Of a stretch of 23,494 bases of DNA, positions 9,820 to 18,034 are shown piece after piece. The position numbers were made by a program, and so were the translations under genes. Under the pieces are notes generated by a model. It did not search any database and was not told the DNA's origin. It was given only the letters and a program-made list of their open reading frames with translations. How positions within the stretch are numbered: position 1 is the first letter of the stretch; each line of letters opens with the position of its first letter. Source of the DNA: Priapulus caudatus (taxonomy: Eukaryota > Priapulida > Priapulimorpha > Priapulimorphida > Priapulidae); the NCBI RefSeq assembly GCF_000485595.1, contig NW_014579924.1:1-23494 (forward strand), in the 5' to 3' direction.

Positions 9820-10704
9820 GATACTTTGGCATATGTCGCGGAGATGGCAGCTGTTTACGAATTTAGAGTGTATACTTACGTTCCGAGGTTACAATATCAA
9901 ATCTTGAGAAACGTCGCACTGATCCAAATTACGGAATTTTATACCGTTTTGGACAATTATCGTCGAATAACACGGTCGAACACCTCGCGCATCTACCCGA
10001 CTCGAAAGTTGCCGATTCTAAAGACGGCCATTGTGCCTAGCTTCGCTCGAAAGCTGGTGCTAAAATTTGGCTCGGCGCCTGGTCCGACGTTTTTCGGCGC
10101 ATTGCGACTCAAATTGCTCTGCCCACAATTGCGACACGGCCCGAAAAATCTTCCGAGTGAACCGCCATCGGCCTCCGAGCTAATTAGGCTCCTGGCCAAA
10201 AACATCAATGGAACGCGCACTATATATATTCTAATTGCATGCGGGGAATATTATAGTAAGGTCATTGAAGCACTTGCAAAGCTGGCATTATGTGGTCAGT
10301 TGCGGGCGGGCGCGCAGCGTTTTATGGGATTTGTGTGTAATCTCGGTTTAGTGGACTATCGGTGTGGGGGCATCTACCGAAAACGTAACAGATGCGCTGC
10401 CGGAACCGATACCCTCTCATATTGGCTCATTGGCATTCAATCTACCCACACTGCCATCAGCACTGGATGTTGCCTGTTTGTATAAATTGTGTTGTCCTAT
10501 ATCCGTTCACACCGGTCAATGGATTTGCTGCTCGATCGCAATTGCGCACTAGAATTTGCTCAGGGCCGGTTTGGAAGTCGCCGGAGCGTACATCATCGCT
10601 ACGTACCGGAAAGCGGAATACGTCGTCAAATTCAAATAATCAACATTCCAAGATGTATAAATTTTACTTGCACAAATAATCTCACATCCTTTAAAGAAAC
10701 CAGA
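9820..10704 (+). repeat. Tandem-array unit 2, right part, with extra 0.36 kb
   Basis: The array resumes right after copia: GATACTTTGGCA, GTGTATACTTACGTTCCGAG, TTTTATACCGTTTTGGAC, AAATTTGGCTCGGCGCCTGG, the palindrome AGCTAATTAGGCT near 10178-10190, GGCCAAAAACATC, and a TATATATA word at 10221. From about 10231 to 10595 there is roughly 360 bp not found in unit 1. The unit then closes with CGGAAAGCGGAATACGTCGTCAAATTCAAAT near 10608-10640. The extra segment may be another insertion, but it shows no terminal repeats or family motifs. Confidence 0.65.
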
Positions 10705-11115
10705 TATTTAGCAAGTTGTCCGTAGAAATATGCCGGTGTGTACCGAATTAAGAGTAGTTTACTCACGTTCCGAGTATCGAATGATCAATGTAAACGTTGC
10801 AATCCGATCAAATGTTCGAATTTTTTATACTGTTGACTTTATTCGTCGGTAGTAACAACGTTCCGACATTCGCGGCATTTAACGCTCAAGAACCGATTCT
10901 ACAGCTCTAAGAACGCTCCTCACAACAAGCTCGTGCAAAATTTGCACTCGGCGCCTAGCCGGGACTTTTCGATTGCACCGAAAATCTGCACGGGCCGCTA
11001 CATTAAGGCTTCAGCGCAAAAATTCCAGTGATGAACCGCTCGCCCGAGCCAAATGCTGGCGCGGCCTAATAGGCCGGGCCCAAAACGTCCGTGCTGACGC
11101 GCCTTATATTCAGGA
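10705..11115 (+). repeat. Tandem-array unit 3, truncated
   Basis: The third unit begins at the diverged anchor GATATTTAGCAAGTTGTCCG. It continues with AGAGTAGTTTACTCACGTTCCGAG, ATTTTTTATACTGTTGAC, TTGCACTCGGCGCCTAGCCGGGACTTTTCGATT, the palindrome GGCCTAATAGGCC at 11063-11075, CCAAAACGTCCGTG and a TTATAT word at 11104-11109. Similarity stops after about 11115. Distances between the anchor and the TATA word agree with units 1 and 2 to within about 20 bp. Confidence 0.65.
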
Positions 11116-11239
11116 CGCCGTCACAGGGGATACATTTGCATATCTATTGTCACGTGTTTGTTAACCAATCAATGTAATCGTCGTATCGTGACGTCCACTT
11201 CCAGCTTTGTCGCCAAAGCATCTCACGTCAAAAGTGAAG

Positions 11240-12133
11240 CATGGTGAGGATGGACGAATAAGCTGTGAGAAGGAGAGGAGGAGAACTGGTGAGTAAAGAG
11301 GAAGGGAGAAGAGAAGTAGCCGCAGAAGGAGGAGTTGAGAAGCGGTGGAGAAGGAAGATGGGGAAAGCTGTGTAGAGATGAAGGGAAGAAGGAGAAGCTG
11401 GGAAAAAGGTGGGAGTAGCGTCTGAGAATTAGGAAGGGAAAGGAAAGGTATGACGAATAGGAGAGAAGCTGCGTGGAGAAGAAGAAAGGCTAATGGAAAG
11501 AAGTGTGAGAAGGAAAGGAGAGGAAGCACTGGGAGAAGAGGAGGAGAAGGAAGAAGGCTGCGCAGAAGAGAGGAGGCGAGAAAGCGGTGAGAAAAGGAGA
11601 GGGGAGAAGAGAAGGTGGTGGACTGAAAGGAGGAGGGATAAAGAGGGAGAAGGAGAAGTTGTGAGGAAAGGAGAAGCGTGGAGATAGGAGCAGGGGAAGG
11701 CCTGGTGGAGAAGGAGGGGGACGAAGGGACTGGGAAGGCAGGAGGAGAAAGGGAGACAGCTGTAGAAGAGAGGCAGGGGACGAACTGGCGGAAAGAAGAA
11801 GGGAAAAGGGGGAGAAGGGAGCTGGTGGAGGAGGAGGGGGAGAAGGGAGAAGCTGGTAGAGAAGGAGGAGGGGGAGAAGCTGGTGGAGAAGAAGGAGGGG
11901 GAGAAGGGAGAAGGTGGTGGAGAAGGAGGATGGGAGAACCTGGTGGAGAAGGAGGAGGGGGAGAAGGGAGAAGGTGGTGAAGGAGGGGGAGAAGCTGGTG
12001 GAAAAAGAGGAGGGGAGAAGCTGGTGGAGAAGGAGGAAGGAGAGAAGGAGGGGGAGAAGGGAGCTGGCGGAGGAGGAGGATGAGAAGGGGATAAGGAGGG
12101 GGAGAAGGGAGCTGATGGAGGAGGAGGGGGAGA
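11240..12133 (+). repeat. Polypurine minisatellite
   Basis: Almost 0.9 kb of the plus strand is A and G, built from imperfect copies of a unit of about 30-40 bp around GGAGAAGCTGGTGGAGAAGG and GAGGGGGAGAAGGGA. The right part (about 11810-12120) is the most regular. Long frames on both strands here, including a Ser/Pro/Leu-rich minus-strand one, are products of low complexity. Such purine tracts can form triplex DNA, and the G-runs may form quadruplexes; that is known of the sequence class and not shown here. Confidence 0.85.
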
Positions 12134-12230
12134 TTCGTACCTGCGTGTGCGTGGGCATGCGTGTGTGTGTGTGTGTGTGTGTGCATGCGTCTGTGTGTGC
12201 GCGCGTTCGTACCAGTCCTGCGTGTGTGTG
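12134..12230 (+). repeat. TG-rich microsatellite
   Basis: There is an uninterrupted TG run near 12160-12182, with TGCG and TGTGCG variants on both sides. It abuts the left end of the inverted-repeat element. Confidence 0.85.
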
Positions 12231-12235
12231 TTCTA

Positions 12236-12622
12236 CTTTTGCTATGGCGACAGGAAACGCGGCACCTGAAACTCAATCTAATTTCCGTGTCTACACCCGA
12301 CCATTGCTCTGTAGTCGACGACTCGCGATAGTCACCTGATTTAGATTTGATTTGGATTTTAGATTGATTCTAAATTTATTTATATTAGATGATATGATGA
12401 TAATTAGATGACATGATTAATTTTAAATTGATATAATTTTAGATTTTGACCGATTAGTCACCTGATTTCAAGTATGAACCCATAACGTTGATAAGACATG
12501 CGTCTGTATGAAATGCGGTAAGAAAACCTGTGCGCGCGTGCGTGCGTGAGAAAGCGTGTGCGTGCTGTGCTCATCCCTCGTGTAGCGTGCGCCGTGGTGT
12601 GTTATTTTCCGCGATGCCAATA
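12236..12622 (+). repeat. Left inverted arm of the 3.0-kb element
   Basis: In order the arm holds GCTATGGCGACAGGAAACGC, CGACCATTGCTCTGTAGTCG, GTCACCTGATTTAGATTTGA, an AT-rich TAGAT-repeat section, a short TGCGTGCGTGAGAAA tract, GCTCATCCCTCGTGTAGCGT and GCGATGCCAATA. Each block has its inverted counterpart at 14847-15242. GTCACCTGATTT also occurs a second time at about 12457, so the arm has an internal partial duplication. Confidence 0.8.
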
Positions 12623-13090
12623 TATTCGGTATCATTCGGTTTGTAATCGCTCGTAAACAACGTATGATTGATGAATTGTAAATATAGCAGATCGATAGCG
12701 ACTATTTCGTGGAAATTCGCATGGGAGGTATCGAGACAGCCACAGATGTACATGATCGTGTAAAAACCTAGGTAGGTCGTCGTCGTCATCGGCGTACAGG
12801 GGGGAGGGAGTTATGTAATTCGATCATATAGACATAGCGTCAAAATTTATCGTTGTAGCCTAGTTAATTATATATTGCGTCGGGAAAGCGACATTGGTCA
12901 CCAACGATGTATGCTAATCATTCCAGCACAGAATATGGTCACCTAGGCGGCGCCACTGTAGTCGGTGATGTGTGCGGCGACGGTAAAGCCGCGTTGTTAA
13001 GTAATTCGTCAGTAAGACGACCAATCTGGGGTCCGTGTGCGCGCAATTCAGCATGTATAGAAGTCGATTACTTTATGTCAAGATATATTT

Positions 13091-13149
13091 AAGATATATA
13101 TATTATATGTTAATTATATATGAATATATATATATATTCAACATATCTT
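13091..13149. repeat. AT-rich palindrome
   Basis: AAGATATATATA at the left pairs with CAACATATCTT at the right. Within it, GAATATATATATATATTC at about 13122-13139 is a perfect palindrome. Confidence 0.6.
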
Positions 13150-13185
13150 ACACTGGTAGCGTCTCGGTGCCACCCGATTCGTTTC

Positions 13186-13309
13186 TTTTCGCACGCCGAC
13201 AGCGTTGAAAAGATGGCAATATAGCAACGCTATTGCGTTGTGAAAAAAATATTTTTCAACACGCCGTCTGCGTGCGAAAATTTTTCAACGCGCTGGGTGC
13301 ATGCGAAAA
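13186..13309. repeat. Small foldback with three copies of a 29-bp motif
   Basis: TTTTCGCACGCCGACAGCG-TTGAAAA at 13186-13211 is inverted relative to TTTTTCAACACGCCGTCTGC...GTGCGAAAA at 13252-13280. A third copy, in the orientation of the second, follows directly at 13281-13309. Between the inverted copies lies a smaller palindrome around GCAACGCTATTGCG. It may be a tiny MITE or a stem-loop; no target duplication was seen. Confidence 0.5.
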
Positions 13310-14573
13310 TATGCCTGCATGAAGGCTGATGTTTTTCGCTAAAAATGGCGGTTCAATGTCGCCACTTCGTTTACCTTATGGCTTACAGGCTGTATTTTCT
13401 CTAAGAAGAATAATTTTTAGTTACTATCTACATATTAGATGTGTTATCAATGTTACAGTTTCTGCATTTGACGTACAAACATCTCTTATTTTGGTGGCCT
13501 ACGGCTGCGATTTGCTGAACAATAACATTAGACTACATCATTGCTTACATTGACGATAGGTGAAATTACTTGTTGTTCGCGTTATCATGCATATGTACAA
13601 ATTATCCAAACTCCTCTACACTTACTTTATTAATATAAACTAAATTTATGCAACGACCTATATTTGGTAAACAAATTTAATTAAAAAAAACGACTTAGCA
13701 TAAATGTTCATTTCGTATTTGCGACCGCACGGTGGCACGGATACTGCTCAGTATTTCTTGCTGTCAAGACGCCTTTTTCGACGACATTAATCACAGATCA
13801 CATCAAACACATTAATCACAGATATTGAATGAAACTTAAAAGGTGAGTACTAGTCTCCCTATCAATGCCTAGAAAACTCTCTACTGTGCGCTGGGCATAA
13901 CCTATTCTGTCCGTAATCCCAGAAAACCCTAGCTCTAGTACTAGTAGGCCCGCGTACAGTTGCCGCAAGAGACTTGTTCGAATAAACCATCTATGCAAGT
14001 TACATAGTTAGAATGCACTGCAATGAATAAATAGACGTTACACAAATCATCTTAGCGAGTTGTCCTCACGAGTGAGTTACCATGGATAGTAGACCTAGCA
14101 TAGTAATCCTACAGTTACCTACTACTAGTATAGTAGTAGTACTACTAGCACGTCGGATTTAGTAGGTATGTAGTAGAGCAATACTAGTACACGAGTTGTG
14201 TTCCAGATCATAACAAACATTCACGTTGTCGTTAAACTTGTAGCCTACACATTTTATCCACTGAGCCATATTTCTAACTTCTGCCTGTTCTGGCACCTAC
14301 TTCTACTTTCTACAATGTTGCAAACTTCTTGTTATTTGATAATCTGATTTGGTTGCTGTCTGCATTTAATGGTATCACTAAATACTTAAGCTACTGTTAA
14401 ATGTATTTCATGGATCAATTATTAATCAAATGTACCACATGGGTGATTGGACTAGGAGATTATGTGACAATTAATTATATACACTGAACTGATGTAAGTA
14501 AATAAATTGCTTTTACACAAGTCTTCCGCTGTACTAAAATAAAAATTCTAAATTTGTTTCAAACAGGTGATAA

Positions 14574-14852
14574 TGCCAAAGTTACCCCAAGTCGAAACCT
14601 CTCAAACATTCTGTTCGAATGTATACTGCTGACAGCAGAAGAGGAAGACTCGTCAAATTTAAAGCAACACCATGGACGGGTCACCACTTTGTAAACCCAT
14701 CGCAAGCCTTACCTCACTCCTGTTCTACAGATGTGGGAAGTGATGCCGATGAAGGAGTTGCATCCAGTAATTATTGTGAAGGTATATTACTTTTAACTGC
14801 ACAGTTACTATTAAATGGTAACAGAACGAAGTCTTATAATATAGTTTATTAG
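14574..14852 (+). CDS. Hypothetical open frame inside the 3.0-kb element
   Basis: This stop-free frame runs from 14574 to the TAG at 14850, with an ATG at 14619 giving 77 residues (MYTADSRRGRLVKFK...). It is Ser-rich and moderately basic at the N-terminal side, with an acidic DVGSDADEG patch and a hydrophobic LLLTAQLLL tail. A donor-like GAAG|GTATAT stands at 14781, and a polypyrimidine-AG word (TTTGTTTCAAACAG) lies just upstream at about 14553-14566, although stops lie between that acceptor and the frame. No family was recognised. It could be a fragment of a captured exon or chance. Confidence 0.15.
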   Translation, partial: CQSYPKSKPLKHSVRMYTADSRRGRLVKFKATPWTGHHFVNPSQALPHSCSTDVGSDADEGVASSNYCEGILLLTAQLLLNGNRTKSYNIVY

Positions 14853-15242
14853 CATCGCAAAAGCTAACACGCCACGGCGCACGCTACACGAGGGATGAGC
14901 ACGCACGGGTTTTCTCATGCTCGCACGCACGCACGGGTTTTCTCATGCACGCACGCACGCACGGGTTTTCTCATGCACGCACGCGCGCACGGGTTTTCTC
15001 ACGCACGCACGGGTTTTCGCGCCGCAATTCATACGGACGCTGATCGGTCAACATCTAAAATCAAATAAATGTAAAATTATTTCTAATCATCATCATAGGA
15101 TCTAATATCAATCTAAAATAAAAATCAAATCTAAATCAGGTGACTATTGCGAGCCGGCGACTACAGAGCAATGGTCGGGTGTAGATTACATGGAAAGTAG
15201 ATTTAGTTTCAGGGGCCGCGTTTCCTGTCGCCATAGCAACAG
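14847..15242 (-). repeat. Right inverted arm of the 3.0-kb element
   Basis: Reverse complement of 12236-12622, slightly longer because of an expanded minisatellite. At 14903-15018 the unit CACGCACGCACGGGTTTTCTCATG occurs about five times, against one or two in the left arm. The outer part (CCATTGCTCTGTAGTCG and GTCGCCATAGCAAC when read on the appropriate strand) is the best conserved. Confidence 0.8.
14903..15018 (+). repeat. Subterminal GCACGCACGGGTTTTCTCAT minisatellite
   Basis: About five tandem copies of a roughly 26-28-bp unit: a CGCA run followed by CGGGTTTTCTCATG. Copies differ only in the number of GCAC repeats and in single bases. The corresponding place in the left arm has one clear and one decayed copy. 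Confidence 0.8.
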
Positions 15243-15349
15243 TAGATGGTTCACTAACTAACTTCAATTACTTATCTGAGTTTATTGGACTAACGACTAT
15301 AAAGGTGCGTTATATTATCATTTGGAACTTACTAGTGAATACATATATA

Positions 15350-15440
15350 CTTACACATACATGCGCACGCCCACAAACACGCGCACGCACACACGCGTGC
15401 GCACACACATATATACACGTAAACACGCACGCACAGACGC
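15350..15440 (+). repeat. CA/CG-rich microsatellite
   Basis: Mixed runs of ACAC, GCAC and CACG with short ATATAT interruptions. No gene. Confidence 0.8.
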
Positions 15441-15655
15441 ACGCGCACACTCGGGCGCTCGTAGTACCTAATACACATACATATATCTATGGTATATATA
15501 CACGCACACACTCGCGCACACTCGGGCGCACGTAGTACATAATGTATAATATACATATTATATCTATGACATATATTATACACGCACACACTCGGGCGCA
15601 CGGAGTACATAATATATATACATATTATATCTATGACATATATACATAGCTACAT
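15436..15655 (+). repeat. Tandem repeat with unit of about 70-78 bp
   Basis: Three imperfect copies of ACACTCGGGCGC-CGTAGTAC-TAAT...ACATATTATATCTATGACATATAT...CACGCACACA. The CACTCGGGCGC word marks the copies at about 15446, 15519 and 15590. Lengths differ mostly in the TA-rich part. Confidence 0.75.
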
Positions 15656-15684
15656 CTCATCGTGGACAAACACGCGCGTACTGC

Positions 15685-15845
15685 ACGCCCCTCCCCCCAG
15701 TCCGCAGCAGAAGGCGTGACCCTGTCCCACCACGCGCTCACACGACCCCCTTGCCCGCTCACACAAGATACCCTCACGCTCACCACCCCCCGCTCACACG
15801 ACTCCATATTTACACCCCTGCGCTTAGCCCTCCCCCCGGTCAGTG
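15685..15845 (+). repeat. C-rich tract with GCTCACACGAC motif
   Basis: A pyrimidine-biased stretch in which CGCTCACACGAC recurs about every 35-70 bp beside runs of five to seven C (CCCCTCCCCCCAG, CCACCCCCCGCTC, CCTCCCCCCGG). Both strands show open frames, which is expected of such composition and not evidence of coding. Confidence 0.55.
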
Positions 15846-15889
15846 GTCGTACATTGTCGTGACGTACGTCTGACGGACATGTACGTAAC

Positions 15890-16545
15890 ACTGACCAAAT
15901 ATAGTTTCTTCTTCTTCAGGAACGCACTCTATATCGAAACTTCGTGTACATAGAATCCACAGTGTATGACGACACTGCGCAAACGCTGGGCATAAAAGAG
16001 CTTATTCTACGATGAAAATGTAACGCTTTGGGATATGAACAGCTATTAAGTCCACACGGAAGATCAGGCGGCGTACCAACAGCCGAGTGAGCTGTGAAAA
16101 CTTGAGCTACGCTATATCCCCATCATTATAGCCATCTCTTAATCAGCCACAAGATGGCTTAAAAAGACTCTCACACACGCGGACCTTAATTACTTACGCA
16201 GTTGTAAAATATGGTTTGTAGGTGTCGTCAAGCGTTGTTGTCATTTTAATATAATTGTGATGCGATATAAAGGGTCGCAGGGTGTTGCGAGGAGCTCAGG
16301 GTTCAAGAAGCTGGATGTCAGAGATCTGGTATTGCTTGGTGCGCGTAAAAACATTATGTACACAGTGTTTTCTCGTTAGTGTTTGTATACAAAGCTGTTT
16401 AGTCCTGCTATAATAGAAATAACAGTCAGCATCCCTGCACTGTGTGGATGCGACTTAAGCACCAGGCCTGAGAGAGATGAGTTTTACGGCAATGCTTCTG
16501 GGCGTGGTGTGCAGCTGCTGTTGTAATTAATTAGCGGAAGCGACC
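15890..16545. other. Unassigned sequence, possible LTR-like region
   Basis: No gene seen. The right part contains a TATA-like GATATAAAGGGTCGCAGG near 16264 and ends before a tRNA-Leu-like primer site at 16556, so it could be a solo or decayed LTR. It lacks a clear TG...CA boundary, and no second copy lies in the window. Confidence 0.25.
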
Positions 16546-16555
16546 AGCGTGTGTC

Positions 16556-16650
16556 CTGGTGTCAGAAGATCAGACCAGTTACCCAGGTGTCTGGAGATCA
16601 GATCGGTTACTCCGGGTGTCAGGATATTTGACCGGTTTCATCATAGCAGC
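16556..16650 (+). repeat. Three-copy tandem repeat beginning like a tRNA-Leu primer site
   Basis: TGGTGTCAGAAGATCAGACCAGTTAC is followed by CAGGTGTCTGGAGATCAGATCGGTTAC and CGGGTGTCAGGATATTTGACCGGTTTC, giving three copies of about 30 bp. The first twelve bases equal the complement of a tRNA-Leu 3' end including CCA, as used by some Ty3/gypsy elements. The downstream copies are not expected of a simple primer site, so the match may be coincidence. Confidence 0.45.
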
Positions 16651-16748
16651 AGGTATATAACCACACCACTGAAGTTTATAACATCAGTTTCATACAAGAA
16701 CACCATTCGGACGTTCAGTGACTTCATTTGGTAAGCTGATAATATTTA

Positions 16749-17043
16749 GGCCAAAACAAAATATAGGTGTGGTTACCGTTTCATGCCGGAAAAATATAGG
16801 GTAGGTAGGTAGGGAAAACATTTTCTTTTATTGAAACATTTTATTTACGAACCATGTCCGAAGGATGTGCGTTGTGCCTTTTGAAGCAGGAACTGTCCAA
16901 TTCATATTTTATTTTATTTTTTTTGAAATTTTTGTGAATTCTTTTTTTTACTTTAAAGAAAATTGACAATAAAATGTTTAGGGTCGCTGGGAATAAATAG
17001 GGTCGGTCGGGAAACGGTAACCACACCTATATTTTGTTTTGGC
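16749..17043. mobile_element. 295-bp MITE with near-perfect inverted ends
   Basis: GGCCAAAACAAAATATAGGT... at 16749 is mirrored by ...CCTATATTTTGTTTTGGCC ending at 17043. The inverted match runs about 34 bases without a difference, through GGTTACCGTTTC. TA borders both ends (16747-16748 and 17044-17045), consistent with a Tc1/mariner-like target duplication. Subterminal GGGTAGGTAGGTAGGG and AGGGTCGGTCGGG tracts lie inside the arms. The interior is AT-rich and non-coding, so movement would need a transposase from elsewhere. Confidence 0.85.
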
Positions 17044-17365
17044 CTAACGTGCAAATGGCGCAGTATGACAGAACAAGACGGGACGTTGGCCGCGCCCTCT
17101 GTGTGTAATAATAGAATCGAATCGTCTTAAAGGCGTTACGTCCCTAACAGTTACGTACGACTCGGAAACGCTACAGTCCCCATGACTACGCCACTTGACG
17201 GAATGGCACGATTATACGACAAGACCAACCTTACTTATAATGCCTTCTAGACGTCTACGAGGCATCTACCTTGCGTGCATACTGCAAATTAGTGCACTCT
17301 AGTTTGGAATTTTACCGCCAAAATATCCAAAAGATTGTCTTTTCCAGAGACGAAATAGTGCAATT

Positions 17366-17560
17366 GCTAATATATTGACTAATCGTGCGTCAATAAACTC
17401 AATATTCACAGAGACTATAGCAAAGACATGTGTCTATAGGTATCTAGAATTTTAGAAATTTAATCATCTCTGTAATTCACGTTCGCACGCATATATTTGC
17501 TAATATACTGACTAATCGTGCGTCAATAAACTCAATATTCACAGAGAGTATGGGGTGTCT
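17366..17560 (+). repeat. Spaced direct repeat of about 55 bp
   Basis: TTGCTAATATATTGACTAATCG with the following GTGCGTCAATAAACTCAATATTCACAGAGA occurs at about 17366-17420 and again at about 17497-17551, with one or two differences. The starts are about 131 bp apart. Both copies are followed by a short TGTCTATA word, so the duplicated unit may be the full spacing. Confidence 0.75.
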
Positions 17561-17838
17561 ATATTCAAGCCGGTACGGGAATCATTTGCATAATATATTC
17601 TAGATATATTCCCAGATATAGCGTTTTCCAAGTTTCCCTGGTCTGTAATCATGAACTCAATAGCTGACTAGTGAGTGATGTAGTATTCGTCTATTTAATC
17701 GTTATTCTTCTTACTAATATTAATCCCTTTGTCATAACGATCACAATGTGATGAACTAAAAGTGAACAAGCGTAAACCTCAGTAATGAATAAAAAACAAA
17801 TATAGTTGCGGATAATAACCACTTACTATAGCTGCTTA

Positions 17839-17910
17839 AGGTCTAAAATCGTCCCCTTGACCTCTTTTTTGACGTGGCTCTTTAGGCTATTTCTGACTAA
17901 ACCGCTAACG

Positions 17911-17954
<44 letters not shown>

Positions 17955-18031
17955 AATATATTATATATATATATTAAGTCAGAAATAGCTAAACGAATCA
18001 GGTCAAACAGAGGTCAGGGGGACATAGACCT
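17839..18031. mobile_element. MITE family B, copy 1, with TA-repeat core
   Basis: The inverted arms are about 60 bp. The right arm reads GTCAGAAATAGCTAAACGAA, CAGGTCAAACAGAGGTCAGG, GGGACATAGACCT. The left arm is its decayed mirror, starting AGGTCTAAAATCGTCCCC and ending GGCTATTTCTGAC. TA at 17837-17838 and 18032-18033 fits a TA target duplication. The core at about 17915-17975 is a TA microsatellite. No coding sequence is present. Confidence 0.8.
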
Positions 18032-18034
18032 TAT

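Larger units (their letters stand above)
12623..14846. other. Interior of the 3.0-kb element
   Basis: This is AT-rich DNA with scattered short frames and no recognised transposase, LINE or LTR domain. Visible structure includes an AT palindrome at 13091-13149, a small foldback at 13186-13309 and a CTA/TAG palindrome at about 14117-14141. An open frame at 14574-14852 is listed separately. Nothing else was identified. Confidence 0.5.
12236..15242. mobile_element. 3.0-kb TA-flanked element with long inverted repeats
   Basis: The ends are inverted copies: CTTTTGCTATGGCGACAGG at the left and CCTGTCGCCATAGCAACAG at the right, each directly bordered by TA (12234-12235 and 15243-15244). The arms stay alignable for nearly 400 bp, well past the terminal motif. 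TA at both borders fits the TA target duplication of the Tc1/mariner group and some related DNA transposons, but no transposase with a DDE/D motif was found in the AT-rich interior. It is therefore probably a non-autonomous or hollowed-out DNA transposon. Very long arms would also allow a foldback element. Confidence 0.7.

Noticed and set aside
9826-10485. 219-codon plus-strand frame, the longest outside low-complexity DNA
   Set aside because: It runs across array unit 2 beginning at the copia boundary. The same positions in units 1 and 3 have stops and shifts, so the frame is not conserved among copies.
11161-12276. 371-codon Ser/Pro/Leu-rich minus-strand frame and the Glu/Gly-rich plus-strand frames
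   Set aside because: They are the translations of a polypurine minisatellite; stop codons are simply rare in such sequence.
12907-13092. 61-codon plus frame within the 3.0-kb element
   Set aside because: No family resemblance, no splice or poly(A) support, and it ends in an AT palindrome; indistinguishable from chance.
15332-15610. Cys/Val/Tyr-rich minus frame and Thr/His-rich plus frame in the CA region
   Set aside because: Pure microsatellite translation with no domain.
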